Below are positions 42,241 to 52,211 of a stretch of 64,000 bases of DNA, piece after piece. Numbering within the stretch: position 1 is the stretch's first letter; the number at the start of each line of letters is the position of its first letter. The notes under the pieces are model-generated. The model had not been told where the DNA came from. It was given only the letters and a program-made list of their open reading frames with translations, and made no database searches. The stretch comes from Clostridia bacterium (lineage in GTDB: Bacteria; Bacillota; Clostridia; Lachnospirales; Lachnospiraceae). The stretch spans positions 186,001 through 250,000 of the forward strand of contig CAJTFD010000004.1 of NCBI GenBank assembly GCA_910575625.1. Direction: 5' to 3'. Made by a program: the position numbers and the translations under genes.

Positions 42241-44901
42241 ATGAATGAGAAAATATTGCTGATCGATGGCCACAGCATCATCAACCGGGCGTTTTACGGC
42301 CTGCCGGACCTGACAAATGCGGAAGGGCTGCACACCAACGGGATCTATGGCTTTTTGAATATCTTGCTGAAGACTTTGGAGGAGGAGACGCCCCAGTACC
42401 TGGTGGTGGCTTTTGACTTATCTGTGCCCACGTTCCGCCACAAACGCTACGACCAGTACAAAGGGACGAGGAAGCCCATGCCCGGTGAACTGCGGGAACA
42501 GGTCCCGGTACTGCAGGAAGTCCTGGCCGCCATGGGGATCCGGGTGGTCACCCTGGAGGGCTATGAGGCGGATGATATCCTGGGCACGCTGGCAAAGGGG
42601 AGCGAGGCAAAGGGCATGGAGGTGACGGTCCTCTCCGGAGACCGGGATCTTCTCCAGCTTGCCACAGAGAAGATCAAGATCCGCATCCCAAAGACCAGCC
42701 GGGGCAGCACCACGGTGGAAGACTACCGGGCGGATCAGGTAAAAGAAAAATATCAGGTGACACCGCCCCAGATCATAGAGCTGAAAGCGCTGATGGGGGA
42801 TTCCTCGGACAATATCCCGGGGATCCCCGGCGTGGGTGAGAAGACGGCGACCAAGATGATCGTCCAGTTTGGGAGCATTGAGAACGCCTACGCCAACCTG
42901 GAACAAGTGATGCCGAAGAAGGCCCGGGAATCCCTGCGGGAGCACTACGATATGGCCCAGCTGAGCAAAGAGTTGGCGACGATCGATGTGGAGGCGCCGG
43001 TGGAGTTTGCCTATGAGGAGGCACGCCTGGGCGGATCGGCGGATCTTAAGGAGCTGTTCACGCCCCAGGCCTATGAGATGTTCAAAAGGCTGGATTTTAA
43101 AAATCTGTTGAACCGGTTTCCGCAGGATGTCCAGGGAGGATCCGCGGAGAAGAGATTGGAGGAAGATTTCATATGGTGCCGCAGCCAAAAGGATGCCGAG
43201 GGATATTTTGCGCAGGCAGCACAAGAGGCGGATGTGGGCATCAGTGTCCTGGGTGAGGAAGGCAGGTTAACGGCGATGGCGCTGGCCTGGGACGGGCAGA
43301 CGGTCTATTTTTCCGCGGAGGCGGATCTGTCCAGGGAGTTTTTGATCTCCCAGATGGAAGACCTCTCAGGGAGCACTTCCCTGGCGGCGATGGATGTGAA
43401 ACAGCTGCTGCATTTCTTTCCGTTTTTGGAGGAGGGGCGGACGTTCGACGTGGGGGTGGCGGCCTATCTGCTGGATCCGCTGAAATCCCATTATAGATAC
43501 GAGGATATCGGGAAAGAATATCTGGGCCTGTATCTGCCCGCCCGGGAAGAACTGTTGGGGAAGACGACAGATATGCAGGCGTTCTTAGGCCAGCCCGAGG
43601 TTCTGATGCAGGTGGGCTGCTCCATGGCTTATGTTGCCAAAAATGCCCGGAAGATCTTGGAAGGGGCGTTGGCCAAGACAGGCATGGAGGCGGTCTTCTG
43701 GGAGATCGAGATGCCTCTGGTGACCACGCTCTATGAGATGGAGCGGGAGGGGATCCAGGTGGAGGCAGAGTCTCTGGAGTCTTACGGCCAGCAGCTGGTG
43801 GGACGGATCTGTGAACTGGAGGAGAAGATCTGCGCCCAGGCCGGAGAGAAGTTCAACATCAATTCCCCGAAACAGCTGGGCGTGATCCTATTTGAAAAAA
43901 TGGGCCTCCCGGGAGGGAAGAAGACAAAGACCGGATTTTCCACGGCTGCGGACGTGCTGGATAAGCTGGCCCCGGATCATGAGATCATACGGGATATCCT
44001 GGAGTATCGCCAACTGACGAAGTTAAAATCCACCTACGCCGACGGGCTGTTGAACTTTGTGGACGATACCGGGCGGATCCACTCCCATTTTAACCAGACC
44101 ATAACGGCCACCGGGCGGATCAGCAGTACGGAGCCGAATCTCCAGAACATCCCGATCCGGATGGAACTTGGCCGGTTGATCCGGAAGGTCTTTGTGCCGA
44201 AAGAGGGGTATGTGTTCCTGGATGCGGATTATTCCCAGATCGAGCTGCGGGTCCTGGCCCACATGTCCGGGGATGAGAAACTGATCCAGGCATACAAGGA
44301 GGCGCAGGACATCCACCGGATCACGGCTTCCCAGGTGTTCCACATCCCTTTTGAGCAGGTGACGGATCTGCAGCGGCGCAACGCCAAAGCGGTGAATTTC
44401 GGGATCGTGTACGGGATCAGTTCCTTCGGGCTGAGCCAGGACTTGAGTATCACACGGAAAGAGGCGGCCGCCTATATCCAGTCCTATTTTGAGACTTACC
44501 CACAGATCAAAGGATTCTTGGACGGACTGGTAGAGCAGGGGAAGACGCAAGGGTATGTGGCCACCATGTTCGGTCGGCGCAGGCCCGTCCCGGAGTTGAA
44601 GTCCAGCAATCATATGCAGCGGAGTTTCGGGGAGCGGGTGGCGATGAACTCTCCGATCCAGGGTTCGGCGGCGGATATCATCAAGATCGCCATGAACCGG
44701 GTGCGCCGGCGGCTCTCAGAAGAAGGGCTGCGCTCAAAGCTGATCTTGCAGGTCCATGATGAACTGCTGGTGGAGACCCATAAGGATGAGGTAGAGGCGG
44801 TCTTTCGGATACTGGAGGAGGAGATGAAAGGCGCGGCCCAGTTGGCCGTGTCCCTGGAGGTGGATATGCACCAGGGAGAAAACTGGTATGAGGCGAAATA
44901 G
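42241..44901 (+). CDS. polA: DNA polymerase I, proofreading site degenerate
   Basis: This 886-aa family A polymerase acts in Okazaki fragment processing and repair. The N-terminal 5'-3' exonuclease spans about 1-290 (LLIDGHSIINRAFYG, GYEADDILGTLA, SGDRDLLQL, GIPGVGEKTA). The polymerase domain is intact, with motif A DADYSQIELRVLAH, motif B RRNAKAVNFGIVYG and motif C QVHDELLVE. The 3'-5' exonuclease-like domain (about 305-480) lacks the DxE pair: GISVLGEEG sits where DTET should be, and the final YxxxD is missing, so proofreading is not expected. ATG at 42241 was chosen after GGAAGGAGTCTT. Confidence 0.97.
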   Translation: MNEKILLIDGHSIINRAFYGLPDLTNAEGLHTNGIYGFLNILLKTLEEETPQYLVVAFDLSVPTFRHKRYDQYKGTRKPMPGELREQVPVLQEVLAAMGIRVVTLEGYEADDILGTLAKGSEAKGMEVTVLSGDRDLLQLATEKIKIRIPKTSRGSTTVEDYRADQVKEKYQVTPPQIIELKALMGDSSDNIPGIPGVGEKTATKMIVQFGSIENAYANLEQVMPKKARESLREHYDMAQLSKELATIDVEAPVEFAYEEARLGGSADLKELFTPQAYEMFKRLDFKNLLNRFPQDVQGGSAEKRLEEDFIWCRSQKDAEGYFAQAAQEADVGISVLGEEGRLTAMALAWDGQTVYFSAEADLSREFLISQMEDLSGSTSLAAMDVKQLLHFFPFLEEGRTFDVGVAAYLLDPLKSHYRYEDIGKEYLGLYLPAREELLGKTTDMQAFLGQPEVLMQVGCSMAYVAKNARKILEGALAKTGMEAVFWEIEMPLVTTLYEMEREGIQVEAESLESYGQQLVGRICELEEKICAQAGEKFNINSPKQLGVILFEKMGLPGGKKTKTGFSTAADVLDKLAPDHEIIRDILEYRQLTKLKSTYADGLLNFVDDTGRIHSHFNQTITATGRISSTEPNLQNIPIRMELGRLIRKVFVPKEGYVFLDADYSQIELRVLAHMSGDEKLIQAYKEAQDIHRITASQVFHIPFEQVTDLQRRNAKAVNFGIVYGISSFGLSQDLSITRKEAAAYIQSYFETYPQIKGFLDGLVEQGKTQGYVATMFGRRRPVPELKSSNHMQRSFGERVAMNSPIQGSAADIIKIAMNRVRRRLSEEGLRSKLILQVHDELLVETHKDEVEAVFRILEEEMKGAAQLAVSLEVDMHQGENWYEAK

Positions 44902-45510
44902 ATGAAGATCATAGGGATAACAGGCGGCGTGGGGGCCGGAAAGAGTACGGTGCTCGACTATCTGAGGGAGCGCTATGATGCCTATACAGTCCAGGCGGAT
45001 CTGGTGGGCCATGAGGTGATGGGACCGGAGGGGAGTTGCTATGCTCCGGTCCTGGATCTGCTGGGGCGGGAGGTCCTGGATGCCCAGGGGAAGATCGATC
45101 GGAAGAAAGTGGCGGGGATCGTCTTTCCCCGGCCCCAGGTGCTGGCGCGATTGAATGGGATCATCCATCCGGCGGTGAAGGACGATATCCGCAGACGGAT
45201 CGCAGGGCAGGAGCGGGAAGGGCGGCGGATCTTCGTGATCGAAGCCGCGCTCTTGCTGGAAGATCATTATGATGAGATCTGTGAGGATCTGTGGTATATC
45301 TATGCCGAGGAGGCCGTGCGCAGACAGCGGCTCAAGGACCAGAGGGGCTATACGGATGAGAAGATCACGGACATCTTCCGGAATCAGCAGACAGATCAGG
45401 TGTTCCGGCAGAAATGTCTGTATACTGTGGAAAACAACGGAGATCTGCAGGTTACATATCAACAGATAGACAGAAGGATAGGGATGGAAAAGACACATGG
45501 ACCTATGTAG
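44902..45510 (+). CDS. coaE: dephospho-CoA kinase
   Basis: CoaE phosphorylates dephospho-CoA, the last step of CoA synthesis. The 202-aa protein has the P-loop GGVGAGKST at residues about 8-16, the substrate block VQADLVGHEVM and the lid region RRQRLKDQRGY. Its ATG directly follows the polA stop codon (TAG-ATG), with CAGGGAGAA upstream inside polA. It overlaps the next gene by 14 bp. The order polA-coaE is common in Firmicutes. Confidence 0.95.
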   Translation: MKIIGITGGVGAGKSTVLDYLRERYDAYTVQADLVGHEVMGPEGSCYAPVLDLLGREVLDAQGKIDRKKVAGIVFPRPQVLARLNGIIHPAVKDDIRRRIAGQEREGRRIFVIEAALLLEDHYDEICEDLWYIYAEEAVRRQRLKDQRGYTDEKITDIFRNQQTDQVFRQKCLYTVENNGDLQVTYQQIDRRIGMEKTHGPM

Positions 45511-46294
45511 TATTGCCAGTGGCAGCAGCGGGAATTGTATCTATGTGGGCGGCGGGTGCGCCAGTGTACTGGTGGATGTGGGCCTGAGCGGCAAGCGGAT
45601 CGAGATGGGACTGAATTCGATCGACCGCACCACAAAAGATGTGGACGGGATCCTCATCACCCATGAGCATTCCGACCACATCCAGGGCCTGGGCGTATTG
45701 GCCCGGAAATACGGCCTGCCCATCTATGCGACGGCGGGGACGATAGAGGCCGTCAGAGGGATGAAACAGCTGGGGAAGATGCCTGAGGGGCTGTTTTGTG
45801 AGGTGCGGCCAGATCAGAGATTTTCGGTGGGGGATCTGACGATCCTTCCATTTTCCATTTCACACGACGCGGCGCAGCCGGTGGGGTATCGCCTGGAATG
45901 TCAGGGAAAGGCAGTGGGCATCGCGACGGATATGGGAAAATACAGCGGATACACGATCGAGCATTTAGAACATCTGGACGCTCTCCTTTTGGAGGCAAAC
46001 CATGATGTGAATATGCTGCAGGTGGGCAGTTATCCTTACTATCTGAAACGGAGGATATTAGGTGACAGGGGGCATTTATCCAATGAAAATGCCGGCAAGC
46101 TCCTCAGTCGTCTGCTCCATGACGATCTGAAAGCAGTTTTTCTGGGACACTTGAGCAAAGAGAATAATTATGATAAACTGGCATACGAAACAGTGTGCGG
46201 GGAAGTGGACAGCGGTGAGAATCCGTACAAGTCCCGGGATTTTTACATACAGGTGGCCAGGCGGGAGCAGGTTTCTGAACTGGTCGCCATATGA
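45497..46294 (+). CDS. WalJ/YycJ-type MBL-fold hydrolase
   Basis: This 265-aa cytoplasmic metallo-hydrolase has the start MDLCSIASGSSGNCIYVG, which is diagnostic of the YycJ/WalJ group. The metal site THEHSDHIQG (HxHxDH) is followed by ISHDAAQPVGY, ATDMGKY, LLEANHDVNML and the C-terminal LGHLSKENN. YycJ homologues are putative 5'-exonucleases linked to cell-wall signalling and mismatch repair. The start lies inside the end of coaE after AAGGATAGGGATGG, so translation is likely coupled. Confidence 0.92.
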   Translation: MDLCSIASGSSGNCIYVGGGCASVLVDVGLSGKRIEMGLNSIDRTTKDVDGILITHEHSDHIQGLGVLARKYGLPIYATAGTIEAVRGMKQLGKMPEGLFCEVRPDQRFSVGDLTILPFSISHDAAQPVGYRLECQGKAVGIATDMGKYSGYTIEHLEHLDALLLEANHDVNMLQVGSYPYYLKRRILGDRGHLSNENAGKLLSRLLHDDLKAVFLGHLSKENNYDKLAYETVCGEVDSGENPYKSRDFYIQVARREQVSELVAI

Positions 46295-46360
46295 TGGGCG
46301 GGATGGGAACTTCTGACAGGCCGATCATATAATAAAAGAAAAGACGAGAGGTAGATTAAA

Positions 46361-46633
46361 ATGAAAAAGACGATCATAACAGTAGTAGGCCAGGATAAGG
46401 TAGGCATCATCGCGAAGGTATGCACATACCTGTCCAACAATCAGATCAACATCCTGGATATCTCCCAGACCATCGTACAAGGGTATTTCAACATGATGAT
46501 GCTCACAGATACCAGCAAGTCAGCGAAAGACATGGGCATCCTCTCCCAGGAGCTGGAGGGGCTGGGGGAGGAGATCGGGATGGTCATCCGCTGCCAGAAT
46601 GAAGATATTTTCACAAAGATGCACCGGATTTAA
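46361..46633 (+). CDS. ACT domain protein (UPF0237)
   Basis: This 90-aa single ACT domain protein has the family start TVVGQDKVGIIAKVCTYLSNNQINILDISQTIVQG. UPF0237 proteins are often encoded next to UPF0210 (PFL) genes, as here (24 bp downstream), and the pair is thought to form a regulatory unit of unknown function. GAGAGGTAG precedes the ATG. Confidence 0.93.
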   Translation: MKKTIITVVGQDKVGIIAKVCTYLSNNQINILDISQTIVQGYFNMMMLTDTSKSAKDMGILSQELEGLGEEIGMVIRCQNEDIFTKMHRI

Positions 46634-46657
46634 AAGCGAGTAGGAGTGGGATAGATC

Positions 46658-48022
46658 ATGATAAATATTTTTGAGGTAAATGAGACAAACAAGATGATCG
46701 AGCAGGAAAATCTGGATGTGCGGACGATCACCCTGGGGATCAGTCTGCTGGACTGCATCGATCCTGATCTGGAGAGACTGCGGGAGCGTATCTACGAGAA
46801 GATCGTGGATACGGCGAAGGACCTGGTGCCGGTGGGCCAGGAGATCGAGATGGAGTACGGGATCCCCATCGTCAATAAACGGATTTCTGTCACACCGATT
46901 GCCCTGATTGGGGGGAGCGCGTGCAAAAGCCCGGAGGATTTTGTTTCCCTGGCAAAGGTGTTGGACGATGCGGCGAAAGCTGTGAAAGTGAATTTCATCG
47001 GCGGGTATTCCGCGCTGGTATCAAAAGGGATGACCCAGGCGGAAGAGTACCTGATCCGTTCCATCCCCAAGGCACTGGCCAAGACCGACCGGGTATGTTC
47101 TTCTGTAAATGTGGGTTCCACCAAGACGGGCATCAATATGGATGCAGTGAAACTCATGGGCGAGGTGATCTTAGAGACGGCCCAGATGACAAAAGACCGG
47201 GATTCCTGTGGATGTACGAAACTGGTGGTGTTCTGCAATGCGCCGGATGATAATCCCTTTATGGCGGGGGCATTCCACGGGGTGACGGAGGCGGATTCGG
47301 TCATCAACGTGGGCGTCAGCGGCCCCGGTGTGGTGAAGAAAGCTCTTGAGAGTGCCCGCGGCGCGGATTTTGAGACTCTCTGCGAGACGATCAAGCGCAC
47401 GGCTTTCAAAGTCACGCGGGTGGGCCAGTTGGTGGCGCAGGAGGCTTCCAAGAAGATGGGCGTGCCGTTTGGTATCTTAGATCTCTCCCTGGCGCCGACC
47501 CCGGCTGTGGGGGACAGTGTGGCCGATATCTTAAGGGAGATCGGGCTGGAACATCCGGGCGCACCGGGGACCACGGCCGCACTTGCACTCTTAAACGACC
47601 AGGTGAAAAAAGGCGGCGTGATGGCCTCGTCGGCTGTGGGAGGCTTGAGCGGCGCATTCATCCCGGTCAGTGAGGATCAGGGGATGATCGACGCCGTGGA
47701 GGCAGGGGCATTGAGCCTGGAGAAATTAGAGGCGATGACCTGCGTGTGCTCCGTGGGTCTGGATATGATCGCGGTGCCTGGGGATACATCGGCCAGCGCC
47801 ATCTCCGGCATCATTGCCGATGAGGCGGCCATCGGCATGGTCAACCAGAAGACGACGGCCGTGCGCTTGATCCCGGTGATCGGAAAAGGCGTGGGGGAGA
47901 CGGTGGAATTTGGCGGTCTGCTGGGACATGGGCCGATCATGCCGGTCAATGGGTGTTCCTGTGAGGCGTTTGTGGAGAGAGGCGGGCGGATACCGGCGCC
48001 GATCCACAGCTTTAAGAATTAG
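46658..48022 (+). CDS. PFL family protein (UPF0210/DUF711)
   Basis: This 454-aa protein is of the UPF0210 family, structurally related to pyruvate-formate lyase folds but without the glycyl-radical motif. Conserved parts include [15 protein letters not shown] near the N-terminus, [31 protein letters not shown] and, near the C-terminus, [12 protein letters not shown]. Function is unknown. The upstream ACT gene is the usual partner. GTAGGAGTGGGATAGATC precedes the ATG. The 3' end overlaps the convergent tmcAL gene by 11 bp. Confidence 0.93.
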   Translation: MINIFEVNETNKMIEQENLDVRTITLGISLLDCIDPDLERLRERIYEKIVDTAKDLVPVGQEIEMEYGIPIVNKRISVTPIALIGGSACKSPEDFVSLAKVLDDAAKAVKVNFIGGYSALVSKGMTQAEEYLIRSIPKALAKTDRVCSSVNVGSTKTGINMDAVKLMGEVILETAQMTKDRDSCGCTKLVVFCNAPDDNPFMAGAFHGVTEADSVINVGVSGPGVVKKALESARGADFETLCETIKRTAFKVTRVGQLVAQEASKKMGVPFGILDLSLAPTPAVGDSVADILREIGLEHPGAPGTTAALALLNDQVKKGGVMASSAVGGLSGAFIPVSEDQGMIDAVEAGALSLEKLEAMTCVCSVGLDMIAVPGDTSASAISGIIADEAAIGMVNQKTTAVRLIPVIGKGVGETVEFGGLLGHGPIMPVNGCSCEAFVERGGRIPAPIHSFKN

Positions 48023-49280
48023 ATGTAGGTGGATGGTCAGGATAGATGACGATAGGGCGGCAGGCTTCGTGGACGAACGGCGTGCCGCTCTTATGCGCCA
48101 GGACGCTCTCGTACAGATTGGCGGCATGGATGTCCGCATCCAGCATGGCGCGGGCATCTGTATCCAGCAGCCGATCATTTTTTAAGGATTTAGCAGGCCG
48201 GGATACCAGCGGGATCCGGCTTGTTTTTTTTAGGTGTGTGAGCAGCGGTGCGGCTCCCTGGCGGAAACCGAGGATCCGGGCATACGGCGTGACTGCGCAG
48301 GCAGACGGACGAGGCGCGGGCTGGTACAGGTCCAGGAGGATATGCAGGAGGCCCCGGGCGGCCCGTGTGTGGGTGATCTGCTTTGTCTTGATCTGTGTGA
48401 TAAAGCTTTCGTAGTCCGTAAAACCATTTAGGCAGTTGCAGATCCGGTTGGCCATTTCTTCGGACACGTCAAAATAGCGGCATGATTTTTCAGGCGGTGT
48501 TTCCATACATTTGTATCTGAGCAGGAGTGAAAAGTCATTTGCCCCCATCCATCCCCGTTTGTAAAGCGCATCTGCCAAGATCTTTGCGGCCGGTGCGGGG
48601 ATATGGGAGGACCAGTCTGAAAAGGGGGCGTTTTGTTCGATGATCCGGCGGATGGCGGTGGCGGAACTGAATGTTCCATCCGGTTTTGTCTGATGGTAAG
48701 CGGCTCCCTTGCGGCGGATGACGACTGGCTGGATCGGGGAGGCGAAGTCTTGTATGGCCATGCAGTATTCCAGTCCCAGTATGTTGTTGGGTGAATCCAA
48801 AAGTCCTTTGGAAAGAGGCACATCGCCCAGACAGTCCCGGAGGGCTTTGTGCCGGGCGAGGGGAAAAGTATCTCCTGTGGAGAGATATCCCCGCAGGTTT
48901 TTTTGAAAGAGGGGGAGTTCCTGGCGGATCGCCTGACCGATCCGCGCGAGATCCTCCGGCCGTGCACTCTCACTCCCAAAGCACAGGCAGTCGACGGCTT
49001 TCAGGTTATGCAGCAGCGCCACGGCGCCCCGGGCGAAATAGGAGGCGCTGCCTGTGGCATGGATGACCGGGAGCTCCAGCACCAGATCCGCGCCGCAGGC
49101 GAGTGCCATCCGCGTTCGGGTGTATTTGTCCACCAGAGCCGGCGCGCCCCGCTGGGTAAAATCCCCGCTCATCACGACCACGATGTGATCCGCGCCTGTG
49201 ATCTGGCGGGTTTTCTCCAAGTGGTAGAGATGGCCGTTGTGGAAAGGATTGTATTCGGCGATGATCCCTGTGATCTTCAT
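48012..49280 (-). CDS. tmcAL: tRNA(Met) cytidine acetate ligase TmcAL
   Basis: TmcAL (YlbM family) activates acetate with ATP and forms N4-acetylcytidine at the elongator tRNA-Met wobble base. The 422-aa protein starts [23 protein letters not shown], the nucleotidyltransferase HxGH motif. [27 protein letters not shown] and [20 protein letters not shown] follow. ATG at 49280 follows GAGGTAGTTTTT; the frame to 49415 crosses gene debris. A remnant of another gene ends just upstream on the same strand. Confidence 0.94.
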   Translation of the reverse strand: MKITGIIAEYNPFHNGHLYHLEKTRQITGADHIVVVMSGDFTQRGAPALVDKYTRTRMALACGADLVLELPVIHATGSASYFARGAVALLHNLKAVDCLCFGSESARPEDLARIGQAIRQELPLFQKNLRGYLSTGDTFPLARHKALRDCLGDVPLSKGLLDSPNNILGLEYCMAIQDFASPIQPVVIRRKGAAYHQTKPDGTFSSATAIRRIIEQNAPFSDWSSHIPAPAAKILADALYKRGWMGANDFSLLLRYKCMETPPEKSCRYFDVSEEMANRICNCLNGFTDYESFITQIKTKQITHTRAARGLLHILLDLYQPAPRPSACAVTPYARILGFRQGAAPLLTHLKKTSRIPLVSRPAKSLKNDRLLDTDARAMLDADIHAANLYESVLAHKSGTPFVHEACRPIVIYPDHPPTSNS

Positions 49281-49290
49281 AAAAACTACC

Positions 49291-49456
49291 TCATTGTGAT
49301 ATCTCAGAGCGGAACATCTCGGCGATGTCCGAAGGATTGCTCCACCAGAGTTTTGATGTTTCATCGTATAAAAGTCCGGCGGTCTTTGAAAAGATAGATC
49401 TTGAGAAGACTCCATCTGGATCCATCTGCAGATCCTCGGACAGTCCCTCGATGATC
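49291..49456 (-). pseudogene. 3' remnant of an unidentified gene upstream of tmcAL
   Basis: On the minus strand a frame reads ALIIEGLSEDLQMDPDGVF, continues SRSIFSKTAGLLYDETSKLW, then WSNPSDIAEMFRSEISQ and stops at 49291, 11 bases before tmcAL. It has the look of a real protein C-terminus. It has no start because a palindromic-element arm (49457-49500) interrupts it. I do not recognise the family. It may be the second half of the fragment at 49501-49629 or a separate gene. Confidence 0.5.
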
Positions 49457-49500
49457 AGAGCGTGTTTGAAAAATGCTTTATATCAACTGTATGTCACGAT
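49457..49500. repeat. truncated palindromic element arm (copy 4)
   Basis: AGAGCGTGTTTGAAAA with the following 28 bases matches 26712-26755 (AGAGTGTGTCTGAAAA onward), with about eight mismatches in 44. Only the outer 5' arm is present; the apex and 3' arm are missing. It lies between two gene fragments. Confidence 0.7.
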
Positions 49501-49629
49501 CCACTCCCGGATGGACCGGAATATCTTTGATCCAGCAAAGACCCGGGCAGCCTCCTGGATGGACATCCCCCATTCCTTTGAGGCCGGCCGGAGGATCCTT
49601 GCCTGCATATATATGATCTGTTGACTCTC
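49501..49629 (-). pseudogene. 5' remnant of a small gene (DUF3791-like?)
   Basis: Reading leftward, an ATG near 49636 begins MDESQQIIYMQARILRPASK and then EWGMSIQEAARVFAGSKIF, ending RSIREW where the palindromic arm takes over. The pattern of a hydrophobic helix, then an SIQEAARVF helix, resembles the start of short DUF3791-type proteins, but I hold this loosely. The chain reaches a stop six codons into the element-derived sequence. Confidence 0.4.
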
Positions 49630-49717
49630 ATCCATACGTGGTCAGCCCTTTCTTTACATTTTTTTTCGTATTATGGATCCCGTGTATATTTCTTCGCATA
49701 TTTTACCATTATAAAAC

Positions 49718-49746
49718 TTGAAATACAACTCTGCAAGGGTTATAAT
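49718..49746 (+). promoter_or_regulatory. sigma-A promoter for pta-ackA
   Basis: TTGAAA (49718-49723), a 17-bp spacer and TATAAT (49741-49746), 46 bp before pta. Confidence 0.8.
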
Positions 49747-49791
49747 GGAAAAGAAGTGCAACAGGAAAAACACGAAAGGAGCCAAAAGATC

Positions 49792-50787
49792 ATGGGATTT
49801 ATTGACACGATCAAAGCGAGGGCAAAAGCAGCCCAGAAAACTATTGTATTACCGGAGACTGAGGACAGAAGGACCTTAGAAGCGACGGAGATGATATTAA
49901 AAGAAGGGATTGCGAAAGTCATCCTGATCGGAAATGAAGAAGCTGTTAAGAAAGGTGCCGAAGGACTGGATATCTCCGGCGCTACGATCGTAGACCCGGC
50001 TACTTCTGACAAGACAGCCGCTTATGTCGACAAGCTGGTAGAATTGAGGAGCAAGAAGGGGATGACCCCGGAGCAGGCAAAAGAAATCCTATTGAACCAG
50101 TACCTGTACTATGGCGTCATGATGGTCAAGATGGGCGATGCAGACGGCATGGTATCCGGCGCTTGCCATTCCACAGCAGATACACTGCGTCCCTGCCTGC
50201 AGATCTTAAAGACAAAACCAGGCACAAAACTGGTTTCCGCATTCTTCCTCATGGTCGTGCCGGATTGTGAATACGGCGCAGACGGGACATTCATCTATGC
50301 AGATTCCGGCCTGAACCAGAATCCGAATCCGGAAGAACTGGCAGCGATCGCCGGATCATCCGCAGAATCCTTCCAGTTACTGGTAGAGAAAGAGCCGGTC
50401 GTGGCTATGCTCTCCCATTCCACCATGGGCAGTGCAAAACACGCAGATGTGGATAAAGTACTGGAAGCGACCCGCATCGCAAAAGAAGAATATCCAAACC
50501 TGAAATTAGACGGCGAATTCCAGCTGGATGCCGCGATCGTACCAAGCGTAGGCGCTTCCAAAGCTCCGAACAGCCCGGTAGCAGGCAAAGCTAACGTGCT
50601 GATCTTCCCAGACCTGGATGCAGGGAACATCGGCTACAAGCTGACCCAGAGGCTGGCAAAAGCAGAAGCATACGGACCTATCACACAGGGTATCGCTATG
50701 CCGGTCAACGACCTTTCCAGAGGATGCTCTGCAGAGGATATCGTAGGCGTGACTGCGATCACAGCCGTACAGTGCCTGGCACAGTAA
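49792..50787 (+). CDS. pta: phosphate acetyltransferase
   Basis: Pta interconverts acetyl-CoA and acetyl phosphate, feeding ATP formation by acetate kinase. The 331-aa protein is the short form with only the catalytic PTA_PTB domain. Characteristic parts are KTIVLPETEDRRTLEA, the DADGMVSGACHSTADTLRP loop and the C-terminal GPITQGIAMPVNDLSRGCSAEDIVGVTAITAVQ. ATG at 49792 follows AAAGGAG; the frame to 49621 crosses the promoter. Codon usage is strongly biased, consistent with high expression. Confidence 0.97.
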   Translation: MGFIDTIKARAKAAQKTIVLPETEDRRTLEATEMILKEGIAKVILIGNEEAVKKGAEGLDISGATIVDPATSDKTAAYVDKLVELRSKKGMTPEQAKEILLNQYLYYGVMMVKMGDADGMVSGACHSTADTLRPCLQILKTKPGTKLVSAFFLMVVPDCEYGADGTFIYADSGLNQNPNPEELAAIAGSSAESFQLLVEKEPVVAMLSHSTMGSAKHADVDKVLEATRIAKEEYPNLKLDGEFQLDAAIVPSVGASKAPNSPVAGKANVLIFPDLDAGNIGYKLTQRLAKAEAYGPITQGIAMPVNDLSRGCSAEDIVGVTAITAVQCLAQ

Positions 50788-50832
50788 TCAATATCAAATA
50801 ATAAAGATCATAAAAAACCGGAGGAAAATAAA

Positions 50833-52023
50833 ATGAATGTATTGGTGATCAATTGCGGAAGTTCATCCCTGAAATTCCAGCTGATCAATTCCGACACGGA
50901 AGCAGTCCTGGCAAAAGGTCTCTGCGAGAGGATCGGGATCGACGGAAGACTGGTTTACCAGCCGGCAAACGGTGACAAAGAGACGACAGAAGCGGACATG
51001 CCCACACACAAACAGGCGATCCAGCTCGTGTTAAATGCGCTGATGAACGAAAAGACAGGCGTGATCAAGAGCTTAGAGGAAGTGGACGCTGTAGGCCACA
51101 GGGTGGTACACGGCGGCGAGAAATTCGCTTCTTCCGTAGTGATCAATGACGAAGTCATGGCAGCGATCGAAGAGTGTAACGACCTTGCGCCGTTACATAA
51201 CCCGGCGAACCTGATCGGTATCCGCGCCTGCCAGGAGCTGATGCCAAAAGCGCCGATGGTTGCTGTATTTGATACCGCTTTCCATCAGACAATGCCAGAG
51301 AAGGCTTATCTGTACGGCCTGCCCTATGAATACTACGAGAAATACAAAGTAAGGAGATACGGCTTCCACGGGACCTCCCACAGCTTCGTATCCAAACATG
51401 CCGCAGAATTCTTGGGCATCGATGCTGCAAACAGCAAGATGATCGTAGCGCATTTAGGAAACGGCGCTTCCATCAGCGCAGTTGTAAACGGAAAATGTGT
51501 GGATACATCCATGGGTCTGACACCTCTGGAAGGTCTTGTGATGGGTACACGTTCCGGCGATATCGACCCGGCGATCATGGAATTCATCGCGAAGAAAGAA
51601 AACCTGGATATCTCAGGCATGATGAACGTGCTGAACAAGAAATCCGGTGTGGAAGGTCTCTCCGGCGGCCTCTCCAGCGACTTCCGCGACCTGGAAGAAG
51701 CCACAGAAAAAGGCAACAAGCTGGCTGAAAACGCGATCGAAGTATTCTGCTACCGTGTAGCAAAATATATCGGTTCCTATGTAGCGGCCATGAACGGTGT
51801 GGATGCGATCGCTTTCACAGCAGGCATCGGCGAGAACGCGATCAATGTACGCGAAAAAGTCATGGGCTATCTGGGCTATCTGGGCATCGAGCTGGATAAA
51901 GAAGCCAATTCCAATAGAGGCGAAGACACTGTGATCTCCACAGCTTCCTCCAAAGTCAAAGTGGCTGTGATCCCCACAAACGAAGAGTTGGCGATCTGCC
52001 GTGAGACAGTGGCATTGGTATGA
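50833..52023 (+). CDS. ackA: acetate kinase
   Basis: AckA makes ATP and acetate from acetyl phosphate. It is 396 aa. The N-terminal motif VLVINCGSSSLKFQL, the phosphoryl-site HRVVHGGEKF and YGFHGTSH, LGNGASISAV and the C-terminal FTAGIGENA are all intact. GGAGGAAAATAAA precedes the ATG, 45 bp after pta. A perfect hairpin terminator ends the operon. The pair is the main substrate-level ATP source in acetate-forming anaerobes. Confidence 0.98.
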   Translation: MNVLVINCGSSSLKFQLINSDTEAVLAKGLCERIGIDGRLVYQPANGDKETTEADMPTHKQAIQLVLNALMNEKTGVIKSLEEVDAVGHRVVHGGEKFASSVVINDEVMAAIEECNDLAPLHNPANLIGIRACQELMPKAPMVAVFDTAFHQTMPEKAYLYGLPYEYYEKYKVRRYGFHGTSHSFVSKHAAEFLGIDAANSKMIVAHLGNGASISAVVNGKCVDTSMGLTPLEGLVMGTRSGDIDPAIMEFIAKKENLDISGMMNVLNKKSGVEGLSGGLSSDFRDLEEATEKGNKLAENAIEVFCYRVAKYIGSYVAAMNGVDAIAFTAGIGENAINVREKVMGYLGYLGIELDKEANSNRGEDTVISTASSKVKVAVIPTNEELAICRETVALV

Positions 52024-52040
52024 TATAAGTTCAATATGGA

Positions 52041-52066
52041 CCCCCGCAGATATCTGCGGGGGTTTT
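52041..52066 (+). terminator. terminator of pta-ackA
   Basis: CCCCCGCAGATATCTGCGGGGG (22 bp, a perfect palindrome, 52041-52062) is followed by TTTT. It lies 17 bp after the stop. Confidence 0.95.
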
Positions 52067-52137
52067 GCCGTGCACAAAAAGTGAAACGGTAATAATATTC
52101 TGATATCGGTAAAATATTTTATATTCTAAAAAATCTG

Positions 52138-52146
52138 TGGTATACT
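52138..52146 (+). promoter_or_regulatory. extended -10 promoter for the two-component genes
   Basis: TGG-TATACT at 52138-52146, preceded by AT-rich DNA with a weak TTTATA at 52118. It lies 66 bp before the response regulator gene. Confidence 0.45.
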
Positions 52147-52211
52147 ATGTTTTATCATGTTGATAGAATGATGTATTTTCAGATCATAAATGAAAGGAAT
52201 AGTAAGCTGAA

